Shown one piece after another: positions 33,322-42,389 of a stretch of 64,000 bases of DNA. Source of the DNA: Gammaproteobacteria bacterium (GTDB lineage: Bacteria > Gemmatimonadota > Gemmatimonadetes > Longimicrobiales > Gaopeijiaceae); the NCBI GenBank assembly GCA_009840525.1, contig VXNP01000050.1, forward strand, positions 46,931-110,930, given 5' to 3'. Position numbers and translations under genes: made by a program. Each line of letters starts with the position of its first letter. The first letter of the stretch is position 1. A model generated the notes under the pieces. The model had not been told where the DNA came from and made no database searches. It saw only the letters and a program-made list of their open reading frames with translations.

Positions 33322-35556
33322 ATGCGCGACCTGTTGCAGGCGGCGTTGAGCGTGGTGGCCCTGGCCGGCTTCCTGCCGGGATGCGCCGCGGCGCTCGCCG
33401 CCCAGCAGTCCGACCTCTCAAGCCTCTGTTCGGCGGGTGCCCGCGGCGCCCGGCTGGCCGGCGGCGCGGCCTCTCCCGTGGGGCAGACGCCGACCGATCT
33501 CTTCTGCTTCGATCTGCATGCCACGGCCCGCGCGCGGGATGCCTGGGGGGTAGTCGAGCTGGGCCGCGTGCCAGGCCCCTTCGGGGTGACGGTGACCGCC
33601 GAAGGCAACCATGTGTCCAACCTGACCGCCTGGATCACCGGACTTCCGGAGCCGAGCGAACTGGGCCCGTTCGAGGCATACGTGGCCTGGGCGACCACCC
33701 CCACGCTTGATCCGGTGGTCCGCCTCGGGCAGGTGGGGAACGGCCGCAATCCGCTTGGCCGAATCTCCTTCAACAAGTTCCTCATCATGGTCACCGCGGA
33801 GGCGTCCGCCGACGCGACCGAGCGCGAGGGCCGCCTCGTGCTGCGCGGCCGCTCGCCCAGCAGCCTGATGGAGGCCCACGACCTGCTGGCCCAGGCCCCC
33901 GAGGCCCTGCGCGTACCCGAAGGGATGTCCCACGACCACGCCGGCGGCATGGACGGATCCACGTGGAACCTGCCCCCCATGTACCCCGGCCTGCCGATGC
34001 TTCCGGGCATCATGGCGCTGCGGCCGCGCGTGGCCGGCTACCTGCCCGAAGCCCCGGCGCCGGAGGACCTCCCCCCGGTCCGCCCGCGCCAACTGGTGCG
34101 CCTGGCCGACGGCGGCACGCTCGACCTCGAAGCCGACTTCGTCCGCCGCGACATCGGCGGTCGCCCGGTGGTCATGCTCGCGTTCAACGGGCAGCAGCCG
34201 GGGCCCCTCATCCAGGTGCCCGAGAACGCGACCATCTTCGTCAACTTCACCAACCGCACCCCGCTGCCGACGGCCATTCACTGGCACGGCATCCGTCTCG
34301 ACAACCGATTCGACGGCGTCCCCGGGGTCACCCAGGACCCGGTCGAACCCGGCGGGACCTTCCGCTACCGGATCCACTTCCCGGACGCCGGCATCTACTG
34401 GTACCATCCCCATCACCGCGAGGACATCCAGCAGGAGATGGGCCTCTACGGAAACCTGCTGGTCGACTCGCCGCGCCCCGACTACTACGGCCCGGCGAAT
34501 CAGGAACAGGTGCTGATGCTGGACGACCTTCTGCTGGGGGAGGACGGCATCGTGCCCTTCGGCGAGCAAGCGAGCAACTACGCGCTCATGGGCCGCTTCG
34601 GCAACATTTTTCTCGTGAACGGCGAGCCCGGCTACGCGCTGAGCGCCAAGCGCGGAGACGTGGTGCGTTTCTTCCTCACCAACGTCTCCAACACGCGCAC
34701 GTTCAATCTGTCGTTCTCACGGGCGGATCGGGCCTCTCCGGTTCGCCCCCTGCCCGTCAAGGTGGTTGCCTCCGACGTGGGCAGGTTCGAGCGGGAGGTA
34801 ATGGCGGAGAGCGTCGTCATCTCGCCGGCCGAGCGCTACGTCGTTGAGGTGCGCTTCGACGAGCCCGGCGAGTTCGTGCTTGCCAACCGGGTGCAGGCGA
34901 TCAGCCACAGGGAAGGCGTCTTCCTGAGCGAGTCGCGCGTCATGGGCCGGATCGTCGTCGACCCCGAGCCTGCCGCGATCGATCACGCACACGCCTTTGC
35001 GACGCTGCGCGAGAACGCGGATGTCGCGCGCGACATCGACGCCTACCGCGAACACTTCGACCGTCCTGTCGACCATTCGCTGGACCTCACCCTCGAGGTC
35101 GAGGATCTGCCCCGCGCCGTCGAACAGTCGATGCTCTACGACTGGGTGTATTTCAACCCGGTGGAGTGGAGCGGCACCATGCCGGTCATGAACTGGGCGA
35201 GCGACGGCGGGCAGGCCCGCTGGATCCTGCGCGAATCCGGGACCGGGCGCGAAAACATGGACATCAACTGGCGCTTCCGCGTGGGCGACGTGGTCAAGAT
35301 CCGGCTCCACAACGACCGCAACGCCTTCCACGCGATGCAGCACCCGCTGCACATCCACGGACAGCGCTTTCTGGTGCTCTCGCAGAACGGCGTTGCCAAC
35401 GACAACCTGGTGTGGAAGGACACGGTGCTTCTGCCGACCGGATCCACCACCGACATCCTGCTGGAGCTGTCCAACCCCGGGCGCTGGATGGTGCACTGCC
35501 ACATCGCGGAGCATCTGGAGGCCGGGATGAAGTTCGTCTTCGAGGTCGAGCCCTGA
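33322..35556 (+). CDS. multicopper oxidase with extra N-terminal domain (paralogue B)
   Basis: 744 residues. A signal peptide (LAGFLPGCAAALAAQ) is followed by an N-terminal domain (about 40-200) homologous to the separate protein at 29466-30077, then a linker rich in His/Met/Pro (MSHDHAGGMDG) and a three-domain multicopper oxidase from about 235. The copper motifs HWHGIRL, WYHPHHRED, HPLHIHGQRF and HCHIAEHLEAGM are all present. The oxidase half is close to paralogue A, for example FDGVPGVTQDPV against FDGVAGLTQDPI. Start ATG 33322, with GGGAG upstream. It is divergent from the PhoD/LVIVD run and followed at 70 bp by an amidohydrolase gene. Confidence 0.92.
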   Translation: MRDLLQAALSVVALAGFLPGCAAALAAQQSDLSSLCSAGARGARLAGGAASPVGQTPTDLFCFDLHATARARDAWGVVELGRVPGPFGVTVTAEGNHVSNLTAWITGLPEPSELGPFEAYVAWATTPTLDPVVRLGQVGNGRNPLGRISFNKFLIMVTAEASADATEREGRLVLRGRSPSSLMEAHDLLAQAPEALRVPEGMSHDHAGGMDGSTWNLPPMYPGLPMLPGIMALRPRVAGYLPEAPAPEDLPPVRPRQLVRLADGGTLDLEADFVRRDIGGRPVVMLAFNGQQPGPLIQVPENATIFVNFTNRTPLPTAIHWHGIRLDNRFDGVPGVTQDPVEPGGTFRYRIHFPDAGIYWYHPHHREDIQQEMGLYGNLLVDSPRPDYYGPANQEQVLMLDDLLLGEDGIVPFGEQASNYALMGRFGNIFLVNGEPGYALSAKRGDVVRFFLTNVSNTRTFNLSFSRADRASPVRPLPVKVVASDVGRFEREVMAESVVISPAERYVVEVRFDEPGEFVLANRVQAISHREGVFLSESRVMGRIVVDPEPAAIDHAHAFATLRENADVARDIDAYREHFDRPVDHSLDLTLEVEDLPRAVEQSMLYDWVYFNPVEWSGTMPVMNWASDGGQARWILRESGTGRENMDINWRFRVGDVVKIRLHNDRNAFHAMQHPLHIHGQRFLVLSQNGVANDNLVWKDTVLLPTGSTTDILLELSNPGRWMVHCHIAEHLEAGMKFVFEVEP

Positions 35557-35626
35557 CCCATTGTGCGGCGCCCCGCAGCCGTGCCTTTTTGATGCTCCGG
35601 AACGACATCGCGTACGAGGAGGACCA

Positions 35627-37132
35627 ATGAGAGATCCACGCGAACGACATGCCCCATTCGCAAAGCTGCTTCTGCCGGTCGCCTTCCTGGCGCTGGCCAC
35701 CGCGTGCGAGGCGCCTGCCCCGCAGGAAGCGGATGCACCCGCGCCGGCAGCCTCCGCGGCCCAGCCGGCGGTGGATGTCACCCAGGAGTTCGCCGACCTG
35801 GTCGCGGTCGACGCCGACCCGGTGGCGCTCACGGGGGTCAAGCTCCTCGACGGCACCGGCGAACCCGCGCGCGAAGGACAGACGGTGGTGATCGCGGACG
35901 GCCGCATCGAGGCGGTGGGCAACGACGGCGAGGTCGACGTGCCCGATGGCGCCGAAGTGCTCGACCTGTCCGGACACACTGTGATGCCCGGGCTGATCGG
36001 CCTGCACAACCACAGCTTCTACACGGCGGCCGGCGGCCGGGCGGCGCAGCTCTCCTTCAGCGCCCCCAGGCTCTATCTGGCGTCCGGACTGACGACCATC
36101 CGCACCACCGGAGCGCGCGCGCCTTACGAGGAGATCAACCTGCAGGAGGAGATCGAGGCCGGGCTCGCCGTCGGGCCGACCATCTTCATCACCGGGCCCT
36201 ACCTCACCGGGCAGCAGGGGAGCCGCACGATGGCGCAGCTGGACGGACCGGAGTCCGCGCGCCGGGTGGTGCGCTACTGGTCCGAGGAGGGGGTGGACTG
36301 GTTCAAGGCCTACACCTGGATCAGCCGCGCCGAGCTGGGCGCCGCGATCGAGGAGGCCCATGCCCACGGCATAAACGTCACTGCGCATCTTTGCTCAGTG
36401 GGTTACAGGGAGGCAGTGGCGCTCGGGATCGACAACCTCGAGCACGGCCTTTTCGCCAACAGCGAATACGATCCCTCCAAGCAGCCGGACGAGTGCCCGC
36501 CCGGGTTCCGCAACACCTACGGGGACCTCGACGTCAACGGCCCGGAGGTGCAGCAGACCTTCCGGGACATGGTCGACAACGATGTGTCGATGACATCAAC
36601 GCTCGCTGTCTACGAGATCTCCGTTCCGGGACGCAGCGACCTCGATCCCCGGGTCTGGGAAGTCCTGGCGCCCGAGGTGGCCGCCGAAGTGCGGGCGCAG
36701 TTCGACCGCATCCGGGGCGCCGATCCCGCATCCGGCGTGGGCCTCTCTCCCGAGTTGCTGCGGGTGGCGATGGACTACGAGTACGCCTTCGTACAGGCGG
36801 GAGGGCTCCTCGCCGCCGGCGTCGACCCGACCGGCTACGGCGCGGCGCCGCCGGGGCTGGGCGACCAGCGCAACTTCGAGCTGCTGCTGGAAGCCGGCTT
36901 CACCGCTCCCGAGGTGGTGGAGATCATGAGCGCCAACGGCGCCCGCGTACTGGGAATCTACGACGACGTGGGCAGCGTGGAGGCCGGCAAGCGCGCGGAT
37001 CTCGCGGTCGTGGACGGCGATGTCGAAGCCGACGGACACATCCGCAACACGAGTATCATCTTCCGCCACGGCATCGGCTGGGACAGCGACGCCCTCATCG
37101 AGTCCGTGCGCGGGCTGATAGGGATCCGCTGA
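35627..37132 (+). CDS. exported amidohydrolase, lipoprotein
   Basis: 501 residues; ATG with GAGGAGG upstream. Lipobox signal (LALATAC), then an Ala/Pro linker. The urease/dihydroorotase-like superfamily is shown by VALTGVKLLDGTGEPAREGQ, VMPGLIGLHNH (HxH metal ligands), the carbamylatable Lys in DWFKAYTW, TAHLCSVGYREAVALGIDNLEHG (two His ligands), AAGVDPTG (Asp) and AGKRADLAVVDGD. All metal ligands are present. Relatives include imidazolonepropionase-like and exported prolidase-type enzymes; the substrate is unknown. The aminotransferase gene follows by 79 bp. Confidence 0.9.
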   Translation: MRDPRERHAPFAKLLLPVAFLALATACEAPAPQEADAPAPAASAAQPAVDVTQEFADLVAVDADPVALTGVKLLDGTGEPAREGQTVVIADGRIEAVGNDGEVDVPDGAEVLDLSGHTVMPGLIGLHNHSFYTAAGGRAAQLSFSAPRLYLASGLTTIRTTGARAPYEEINLQEEIEAGLAVGPTIFITGPYLTGQQGSRTMAQLDGPESARRVVRYWSEEGVDWFKAYTWISRAELGAAIEEAHAHGINVTAHLCSVGYREAVALGIDNLEHGLFANSEYDPSKQPDECPPGFRNTYGDLDVNGPEVQQTFRDMVDNDVSMTSTLAVYEISVPGRSDLDPRVWEVLAPEVAAEVRAQFDRIRGADPASGVGLSPELLRVAMDYEYAFVQAGGLLAAGVDPTGYGAAPPGLGDQRNFELLLEAGFTAPEVVEIMSANGARVLGIYDDVGSVEAGKRADLAVVDGDVEADGHIRNTSIIFRHGIGWDSDALIESVRGLIGIR

Positions 37133-37211
37133 CCGGTCAACGCACAACCCGCGCGGCCCGAAACCACATCAACGCGCCCCGCGCGCGCCCTCAACCCATG
37201 GAGGCACCCAC

Positions 37212-38327
37212 GTGAAGCTCGACCGATTCGAGATGGAGCGCTGGCAATCCGTCTTCGAGCACCGCGTTCGCTACAACCTTTCCGAGAGCGGAGTGGATCC
37301 GCTCTCGCTGGGCGAACTGATCGAACTCACCGGCATCGAGGACCTGGGCGCGTCGAGCCTCGGATACGGCCAGTCGAACGGATCGGACGGTTTGAGGGAC
37401 CGCATCGCCGCCCTCTACGACGACGTCACGCCCGATGAAGTCGTGGTCACCACCGGCGGCGCGGAGGCCAACCTGGCCGCCTGCTGGCAGCTGATGGAAC
37501 CCGGCACCCCGGCGGCCGTCATGGTCCCGAACTACATGCAGGTGCCCGGGCTGGTGCGGAACTTCGGCGGCCTGGTGCGCCCCTTCGAACTCCTTGAGGA
37601 AACGGGCTGGCAGCCCGACCTCGATCAGTTGCGCGCCATCCTCGACGACGACGTGCGCTTCATCCTCATCACCAACCCCAACAACCCGACCGGCGCCTCC
37701 CTCACCCCCGAGTCGCGCCGGGGCGTCGTGGAGGCTGCGGAGCGCGCCGGCGCGTGGATCCTGTGCGACGAGGTCTACCAGGGCGCCGAGCTTTCCGGCA
37801 TCCCCACGCCCTCCATGTGGGGCGAGTACGAGCGCACCATCGTGACCAACTCGCTCTCCAAGGCGTACGGCACGCCCGGTCTGCGCATCGGCTGGATCGT
37901 AGCCCCGGCCGACATCACCGAGACCCTGTGGGCGCGCACCGACTTCACCACCATCACCCCCGCGACCCTCTCCGACATCCTCGCGACCGCCGCTCTGGCC
38001 CCGGACGCGCGCGCCCGCATCCTCGCCCGCACGCGCTCGATCCTGCGCCGCAACCTGCCGCTGGTCACCGAGTGGATGGAATCCTGCAACGGCCTCTTCC
38101 GCTACCATCCCCCGGACGCTGGCGCGATCTGCTACGTCCGGTACGACGCCCCCGTCAACTCGAGCGTGCTGGCGGAGAAGCTGCGCGCCGAGAAGTCCGT
38201 GCTGGTGGTGCCCGGCGACCACTTCGGCATGGACCACTACCTGCGGCTCGGCTTCGGTCCGCCCGAGCACGAGCTGCAGGAGGCGCTGGAGAAGATGGGA
38301 GACGCGTTCGCGGAGGTGGTGGCGTAG
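37212..38327 (+). CDS. PLP-dependent aminotransferase, class I/II
   Basis: 371 residues, fold type I. TGGAEANLAACW contacts the cofactor phosphate; NPNNPTGASL carries the conserved Asn; the DEVY motif (ILCDEVYQGAEL) carries the Asp; SLSKAYGTPGLRIGW carries the PLP lysine and phosphate-binding Arg. GHDHF-like 'PGDHFGMDHYLRLGFG' contains the arginine for the substrate carboxylate. Start GTG 37212 with GGAGG ten bases upstream. Substrate cannot be read from sequence; relatives act on aspartate, aromatic amino acids or capreomycidine-like compounds. Confidence 0.9.
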   Translation: MKLDRFEMERWQSVFEHRVRYNLSESGVDPLSLGELIELTGIEDLGASSLGYGQSNGSDGLRDRIAALYDDVTPDEVVVTTGGAEANLAACWQLMEPGTPAAVMVPNYMQVPGLVRNFGGLVRPFELLEETGWQPDLDQLRAILDDDVRFILITNPNNPTGASLTPESRRGVVEAAERAGAWILCDEVYQGAELSGIPTPSMWGEYERTIVTNSLSKAYGTPGLRIGWIVAPADITETLWARTDFTTITPATLSDILATAALAPDARARILARTRSILRRNLPLVTEWMESCNGLFRYHPPDAGAICYVRYDAPVNSSVLAEKLRAEKSVLVVPGDHFGMDHYLRLGFGPPEHELQEALEKMGDAFAEVVA

Positions 38328-38372
38328 CTCGCGCGCGGGTCCTCCTCAATCGATAGCCTCCCTGGTGTCCAC

Positions 38373-39482
38373 ATGCCCGAAACGTCGGACCGCCTCCTCT
38401 CCCTGGACGCGTTCCGGGGCCTGACCATCGCGAGCATGGTGCTCGTCAACAATCCGGGCAGTTGGGCGTACGTGTACGGGCCTCTCGCCCACGCCGAGTG
38501 GCACGGGTGGACACCCACGGACCTCATTTTCCCGTATTTCCTCTTCATCGTCGGCGTCGCGATCCCGTTCTCCTTCCGGCGCCGGCTCGCGGGCGGCGCG
38601 AGACGCCTCGACCTCTTCGCGCACGTCATTCGCCGTTCGCTGATTCTCATCGTGATCGGACTCGCCATGCGCGCCGTCCCGGACTTCGACTTCGGCGAGA
38701 TGCGCCTCTACGGCGTCCTCCAGCGCATCGGCCTCGTGTACTTCGCTGCGGGGGGGCTGTACCTGTGGGCATCCGCGCGGGGAAGGATGGCCGCCGCTGC
38801 CGGGCTCCTCCTGGGCTACTGGGCCGTGATGATGCTCGTGCCGGTCCCCGGCTCCGCACCGGGCGACCTCTCGCCGGACGGCAACCTCGCCGCCCACATC
38901 GACCGCATGCTGATGCCCGGGCGGCTGTGGTCGGGCACCTGGGACCCGGAAGGGCTGCTCTCCACCCTCCCCGCCATCGCCACCTGTCTCCTGGGCATCT
39001 TCTGCGGCGAACGGCTCCAAAGCGGACGCTCCGGCCGTCGGCTCGCCGGCGAGATGTGGATGGCGGGCGCGGCGATGGTCGCGCTGGGTCTGGCCTGGGA
39101 CCTCGTCTTCCCCATCAACAAGAACCTGTGGACCAGTTCCTACGTGGTCTTCACCGCCGGAACCGCGCTCCTGCTCCTGGGCACGATGTTCTGGGCCATC
39201 GACGTCAAGCGATGGCGAGGTGCCTGGAGCGCACCGTTCACGGCCTGCGGCATGAACTCGATTGCCATCTTCGTGGCATCCGGGATGGTGGCCAAGACGA
39301 TGGTCCGCATACCCGCGCCCGACGCCGACACCTCATCCCTGTATGACTGGGTTTTCCGCAACGGTTTCCAGTCCTGGGCGGGCGACTACAATGGCTCGCT
39401 GGCCCTCGCGCTGGCGCAGGTCGTGTTCTGGCTCGCGGTCGCCTGGCTGATGCACCGGCGCCGGATCTACATCAAGATCTGA
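38373..39482 (+). CDS. HGSNAT/NagX-like membrane acyltransferase (DUF5009)
   Basis: 369 residues with about ten membrane helices. The N-terminus LSLDAFRGLTIASMVLVNN and the following WHGWTPTDLIFPYFLFIVGVAIPFSF are diagnostic of heparan-alpha-glucosaminide N-acetyltransferase-like proteins (NagX in chitin-using bacteria). The conserved Asp and His of these motifs are present. Human HGSNAT acetylates a terminal glucosamine across the lysosomal membrane; bacterial members probably acylate a sugar at the envelope. It lies 46 bp after the aminotransferase. A link to the amino-sugar cluster at 1-8.7 kb is possible but only thematic. Confidence 0.9.
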   Translation: MPETSDRLLSLDAFRGLTIASMVLVNNPGSWAYVYGPLAHAEWHGWTPTDLIFPYFLFIVGVAIPFSFRRRLAGGARRLDLFAHVIRRSLILIVIGLAMRAVPDFDFGEMRLYGVLQRIGLVYFAAGGLYLWASARGRMAAAAGLLLGYWAVMMLVPVPGSAPGDLSPDGNLAAHIDRMLMPGRLWSGTWDPEGLLSTLPAIATCLLGIFCGERLQSGRSGRRLAGEMWMAGAAMVALGLAWDLVFPINKNLWTSSYVVFTAGTALLLLGTMFWAIDVKRWRGAWSAPFTACGMNSIAIFVASGMVAKTMVRIPAPDADTSSLYDWVFRNGFQSWAGDYNGSLALALAQVVFWLAVAWLMHRRRIYIKI

Positions 39483-39534
39483 GGTTGCGGGTCAGGACTC
39501 GAGATCACAGCCGGTCGCCAAACCCTCGTTCGCG

Positions 39535-39960
39535 TCACTCACTTGCTCTCCAGGGGTCGAGGACTGAGATGCCGGCTCTATCGAAGTCCCGGACATTCCT
39601 CGTCGCCACCGACGCGCGCATGGAACGGGCGATCGCCGCGATCTGACAATCGATCTGTGAGATGGGCCGGCCCGCCTTGCGTCGTTCCGCGGCGATGCCT
39701 GCATAGGCGCGCGCGGCTTCACGCCCAAAGGGCAGCACGCGGTCCTCGAACAAATCCCCGAAGGCACGATCGGCCGCCTCGAGGAGCCCGTGGCGGCGCT
39801 TGCCGCGAGGGAGGAAGGCGATCCCGGCGCGAACCTCGGCCTCCGTCAATGAAGTGACGAAGAGATCGTGAGGCGGGCGGGCGTTCAACCAGGCGACGAC
39901 CGCAGGTTCGGGACTGGGACGCATGAGTTCAGAGACGACGTTCGTATCGAGAATCACCAT
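39535..39960 (-). CDS. FitB/VapC-type PIN-domain ribonuclease toxin
   Basis: 141 residues. MVILDTNVVSELMRP has the first conserved Asp, SLTEAEVRAGI the Glu, ISQIDCQIAAIA the Asp, and ATRNVRDFD the final Asp of the PIN active site, so a magnesium-dependent RNase is likely intact. The wording (TNVVSELMRPxP, ATRNVRDF) is of the FitB branch. It follows the FitA-like gene by 13 bp. Such toxins cleave tRNA or rRNA unless bound by the antitoxin. Confidence 0.93.
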   Translation of the reverse strand: MVILDTNVVSELMRPSPEPAVVAWLNARPPHDLFVTSLTEAEVRAGIAFLPRGKRRHGLLEAADRAFGDLFEDRVLPFGREAARAYAGIAAERRKAGRPISQIDCQIAAIARSMRASVATRNVRDFDRAGISVLDPWRASE

Positions 39961-39973
39961 CGCCGCGGCTGTC

Positions 39974-40219
39974 TCAGTCGAATCGCAGCGGCTCGCGCAT
40001 CGGCTCGCGCGGCGGGATATCGAGTTCCACGCCGCCCAATGGCGTAAACAGTGCCGCGAGCGCGCTGCCCAGGCCTTCCCCCTGTGACGGCCTGCGACCG
40101 ACGGCTCTGCGCAGGATCACGCGCGCTTCCGCCTCCATCGAACGTCCGTTTTCGGCCGCCCTGACTCGAAGTCGTGTCTTCACCCCTTCCTCCAGATTGC
40201 GGATGATGATGCTCGCCAC
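39974..40219 (-). CDS. FitA-like ribbon-helix-helix antitoxin
   Basis: 81 residues. The N-terminal ASIIIRNLEEGVKTRLRVRAAENGRSMEAEAR is an Arc/MetJ-type ribbon-helix-helix DNA-binding domain; the C-terminus (PPREPMREPLRFD) is the toxin-binding tail. GTG start at 40219 with GGAAGG upstream. FitA-type antitoxins dimerise and repress their own promoter together with the toxin; a good palindrome lies 63-88 bases upstream. It is the only recognisable transcription factor in the window. Confidence 0.92.
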   Translation of the reverse strand: MASIIIRNLEEGVKTRLRVRAAENGRSMEAEARVILRRAVGRRPSQGEGLGSALAALFTPLGGVELDIPPREPMREPLRFD

Positions 40220-40270
40220 GGGTGCCTTCCTGCCTTGCCATTGGTGCCTCGAATGCCCAGGTACGCAGGG

Positions 40271-40307
40271 AAGATACGGAATGATATCATTGTATGCAAT
40301 GCTATCA
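40271..40307 (-). promoter_or_regulatory. fitAB promoter overlapping a 26-bp palindromic operator
   Basis: TGATATCATTG (40282-40292), a 4-base spacer and CAATGCTATCA (40297-40307) form an inverted repeat with 10 of 11 matches. On the minus strand a possible -35 TTGCAT (40294-40299) and -10 TATCTT (40271-40276) have exactly 17 bases between them, so repressor on the palindrome would block RNA polymerase. The stretch is sharply AT-rich for this window. Repression by FitA is inferred from the family. Confidence 0.65.
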
Positions 40308-40352
40308 CTCGGCTAACGCGAGCCCCCTTCATTCTTGTGGATGGAAAGCCCC

Positions 40353-42272
40353 TCAGACCTCCTCCAGCTTCTCCTCCAGCAACTGGTAGGCGATCGGCAG
40401 GAAATCGCGCTCGCTGATGATTCCGATCAGCTTGCCGTTCTTCTCCACGGGGAGCGCGGACACGCGCTTGTCGCGCATGATCCTGATCGCTTCGAGAGTC
40501 GAGGTCTCGGGCTCCACGGTCACCACGTCGGAGGCCATGATGGTACGGATGGGATCGGACTCCTCGACGCCGGGGGCGCCGGAGGCGGCGACCATGCGCA
40601 GGATCGACCGGTACGACACCAGGCCCACCAGCGTGTGGTCGTCGTTCTCCACCAGCACGTGGCGGATGTTCTGCTTGTCCATCAGGAAGGCGGCCAGCTC
40701 GATGGGCTCGTCCTCGTGCACGGTGAACAGGTCGGTCACCATGTACTGCTCGACCTTCAGGAAATTGTAGCGCCAGCCGCCCGCCTCCCAGATTTCCGCC
40801 GGCTCCCAGGTGTGCGCGGGACGCGGATCCCGCTGCCGATGGGCCATCCCGGAGGTGAGCGCGGTCATGCGCTCGGCGGCCGACCCCTGTCCGCTCATGC
40901 CGCGCAGCGACTTGAGCTGCCACGTCGCGCCGGTCATGCCGGACTCGACGCGCCCCTGAACGGTCCCCAGGTAGTGGTCGATCTCGGTCTCCTCGATCCC
41001 CAGCTCTTCCAGCCCGCTGCGTGACAGTGGCAGCAGCTCGCCCAGGAGCAGATCGCGCGCGCTCACGGTCTCCCCGGTGAGCCAGTGGAAGCCGGCGTCC
41101 AGGCCCCTCCGGCAGGCAGCCACGAAGTTGGACTTGGCATAGTCGAAGTCGACCCGACTGGCGACGTCGCCGTATTCCCTCGCGCCCCCGAGCACCAGGC
41201 CGATCCAGAAGGCGGAGTTGGCCACCTCGTCCATGATCGTGGGACCGGAGGGCAGCACGCGGCACTCGATGCGCAGGTGCGGCTTGCCCTCGCTGATCCC
41301 GTAACACGGCCGATTCCAGCGATATACCGTGCCGTTGTGCAACTGCAGCGCGGGAAGCCGCGGCACGTCGCCCCGTCCCAGCACCTCGAAGGGATCCTCC
41401 GTCACCTCTCCGGTCAGGAGCACCCGGAAGCGCGCGATATCGTCCTCGAAGAGTTCGGTCACCGACTTGTTGATCCAGCGCTCGCCGAAGCGCACGCGCG
41501 TACTCGTCTGGCGCAGGTGGGGCGTCGCGCTGCGGGTGTCCATCGACTGCTCGAAGAGCGCGATGCGGGTCTCGTTCCAGAGCCTCTTCCCGAAGAGGAG
41601 CGGGGAGTTGACGCACGCGGCCAGCACGGGCGGGGTGACCAGTTGGGCCACGTTGTAGAAGCTCGGGAACTCCTCCGCCGAAACCTGAAGATGCACCTGA
41701 TAGCTGGTGTTGCACGCCTCCACCATCACCGAGTCGTGCTCGACGAAGATCTCGTCGGTGCCCTCGATGCGCAGCCGGTACGACGATTCGCCCCGGATGC
41801 GGTTCAGTGCATCATTGAGGGCGTAGTAGCGGGGCATGGGGGTGATGCTGTCCATCGACAGGTCGGACTTGCCCAGGGTAGGCAGGATGCCGCACAGGAC
41901 GATGTCGGCCCCTTGCCGTTGCGCGGCGGCGCGCGCCTGCGCGATCCGCTCTTCGATCTCGACCTCCATCGCCGAGAAGCAGCGACCGGTGAGGAGCTTG
42001 GGCTGGAGGTTGGCCTCCAGGTTGAAGAGCGCCAGCTCGGTTGTGAAGGTGTCCTCGGGGAGATGCTCCAGCACGTCGAGAGCAACGGTGGCCGGACGCC
42101 AGCCGCGGTCCACCAGAAAGAACTCCTGCTCCACGCCGAAGCGGCGGACCCCGGACTCGATCATGCCCTCGGAGAGCATTCTCTCCAGGGCCTTGAGGTC
42201 CCTCAGAACCGCCTTTGTGAAGGCGCGGATCTCCGCCGAGTCCCGTCCTGTGTCTGCATCCAGGCGTCCCAT
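40353..42272 (-). CDS. glutamate-cysteine-ligase-family (GCS2) enzyme fused to two CBS domains
   Basis: 639 residues. Residues about 20-470 are a GCS2-like carboxylate-amine ligase: VRRFGVEQEFFLVD, TELALFNLEANLQP, EIEERIAQARAAA, FVEHDSVMVEACNTSYQVHLQV, and PHLRIECRVLPSGPT. Residues about 515-635 are two CBS domains, with MVTDLFTVHEDEPIELAAFLM and IMASDVVTVEPETSTLEAIRIM. CBS pairs usually bind adenosine nucleotides, so the ligase may be tuned by energy state. GCS2 members make gamma-glutamyl amides such as gamma-glutamylcysteine, but the amine partner is not fixed here. ATG 42272 was chosen over an extension from 42335 without conserved residues. Confidence 0.9.
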   Translation of the reverse strand: MGRLDADTGRDSAEIRAFTKAVLRDLKALERMLSEGMIESGVRRFGVEQEFFLVDRGWRPATVALDVLEHLPEDTFTTELALFNLEANLQPKLLTGRCFSAMEVEIEERIAQARAAAQRQGADIVLCGILPTLGKSDLSMDSITPMPRYYALNDALNRIRGESSYRLRIEGTDEIFVEHDSVMVEACNTSYQVHLQVSAEEFPSFYNVAQLVTPPVLAACVNSPLLFGKRLWNETRIALFEQSMDTRSATPHLRQTSTRVRFGERWINKSVTELFEDDIARFRVLLTGEVTEDPFEVLGRGDVPRLPALQLHNGTVYRWNRPCYGISEGKPHLRIECRVLPSGPTIMDEVANSAFWIGLVLGGAREYGDVASRVDFDYAKSNFVAACRRGLDAGFHWLTGETVSARDLLLGELLPLSRSGLEELGIEETEIDHYLGTVQGRVESGMTGATWQLKSLRGMSGQGSAAERMTALTSGMAHRQRDPRPAHTWEPAEIWEAGGWRYNFLKVEQYMVTDLFTVHEDEPIELAAFLMDKQNIRHVLVENDDHTLVGLVSYRSILRMVAASGAPGVEESDPIRTIMASDVVTVEPETSTLEAIRIMRDKRVSALPVEKNGKLIGIISERDFLPIAYQLLEEKLEEV

Positions 42273-42389
42273 TGTGCCTCGTCCCGTTGAACGGGTGGAA
42301 CCGTTGACAGGCGCCCGCGCCCGGCGGGTGCCCATGGGCGGAGTTTATCCAAGACCAACCCGCAATGCGAGTGGCCGGCCATGGGTTTG

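Noticed and set aside
40180-41715. Minus-strand 511-codon frame
   Set aside because: It overlaps the GCS2-CBS gene and fitA in another frame and reads as Arg/Gly-rich noise.
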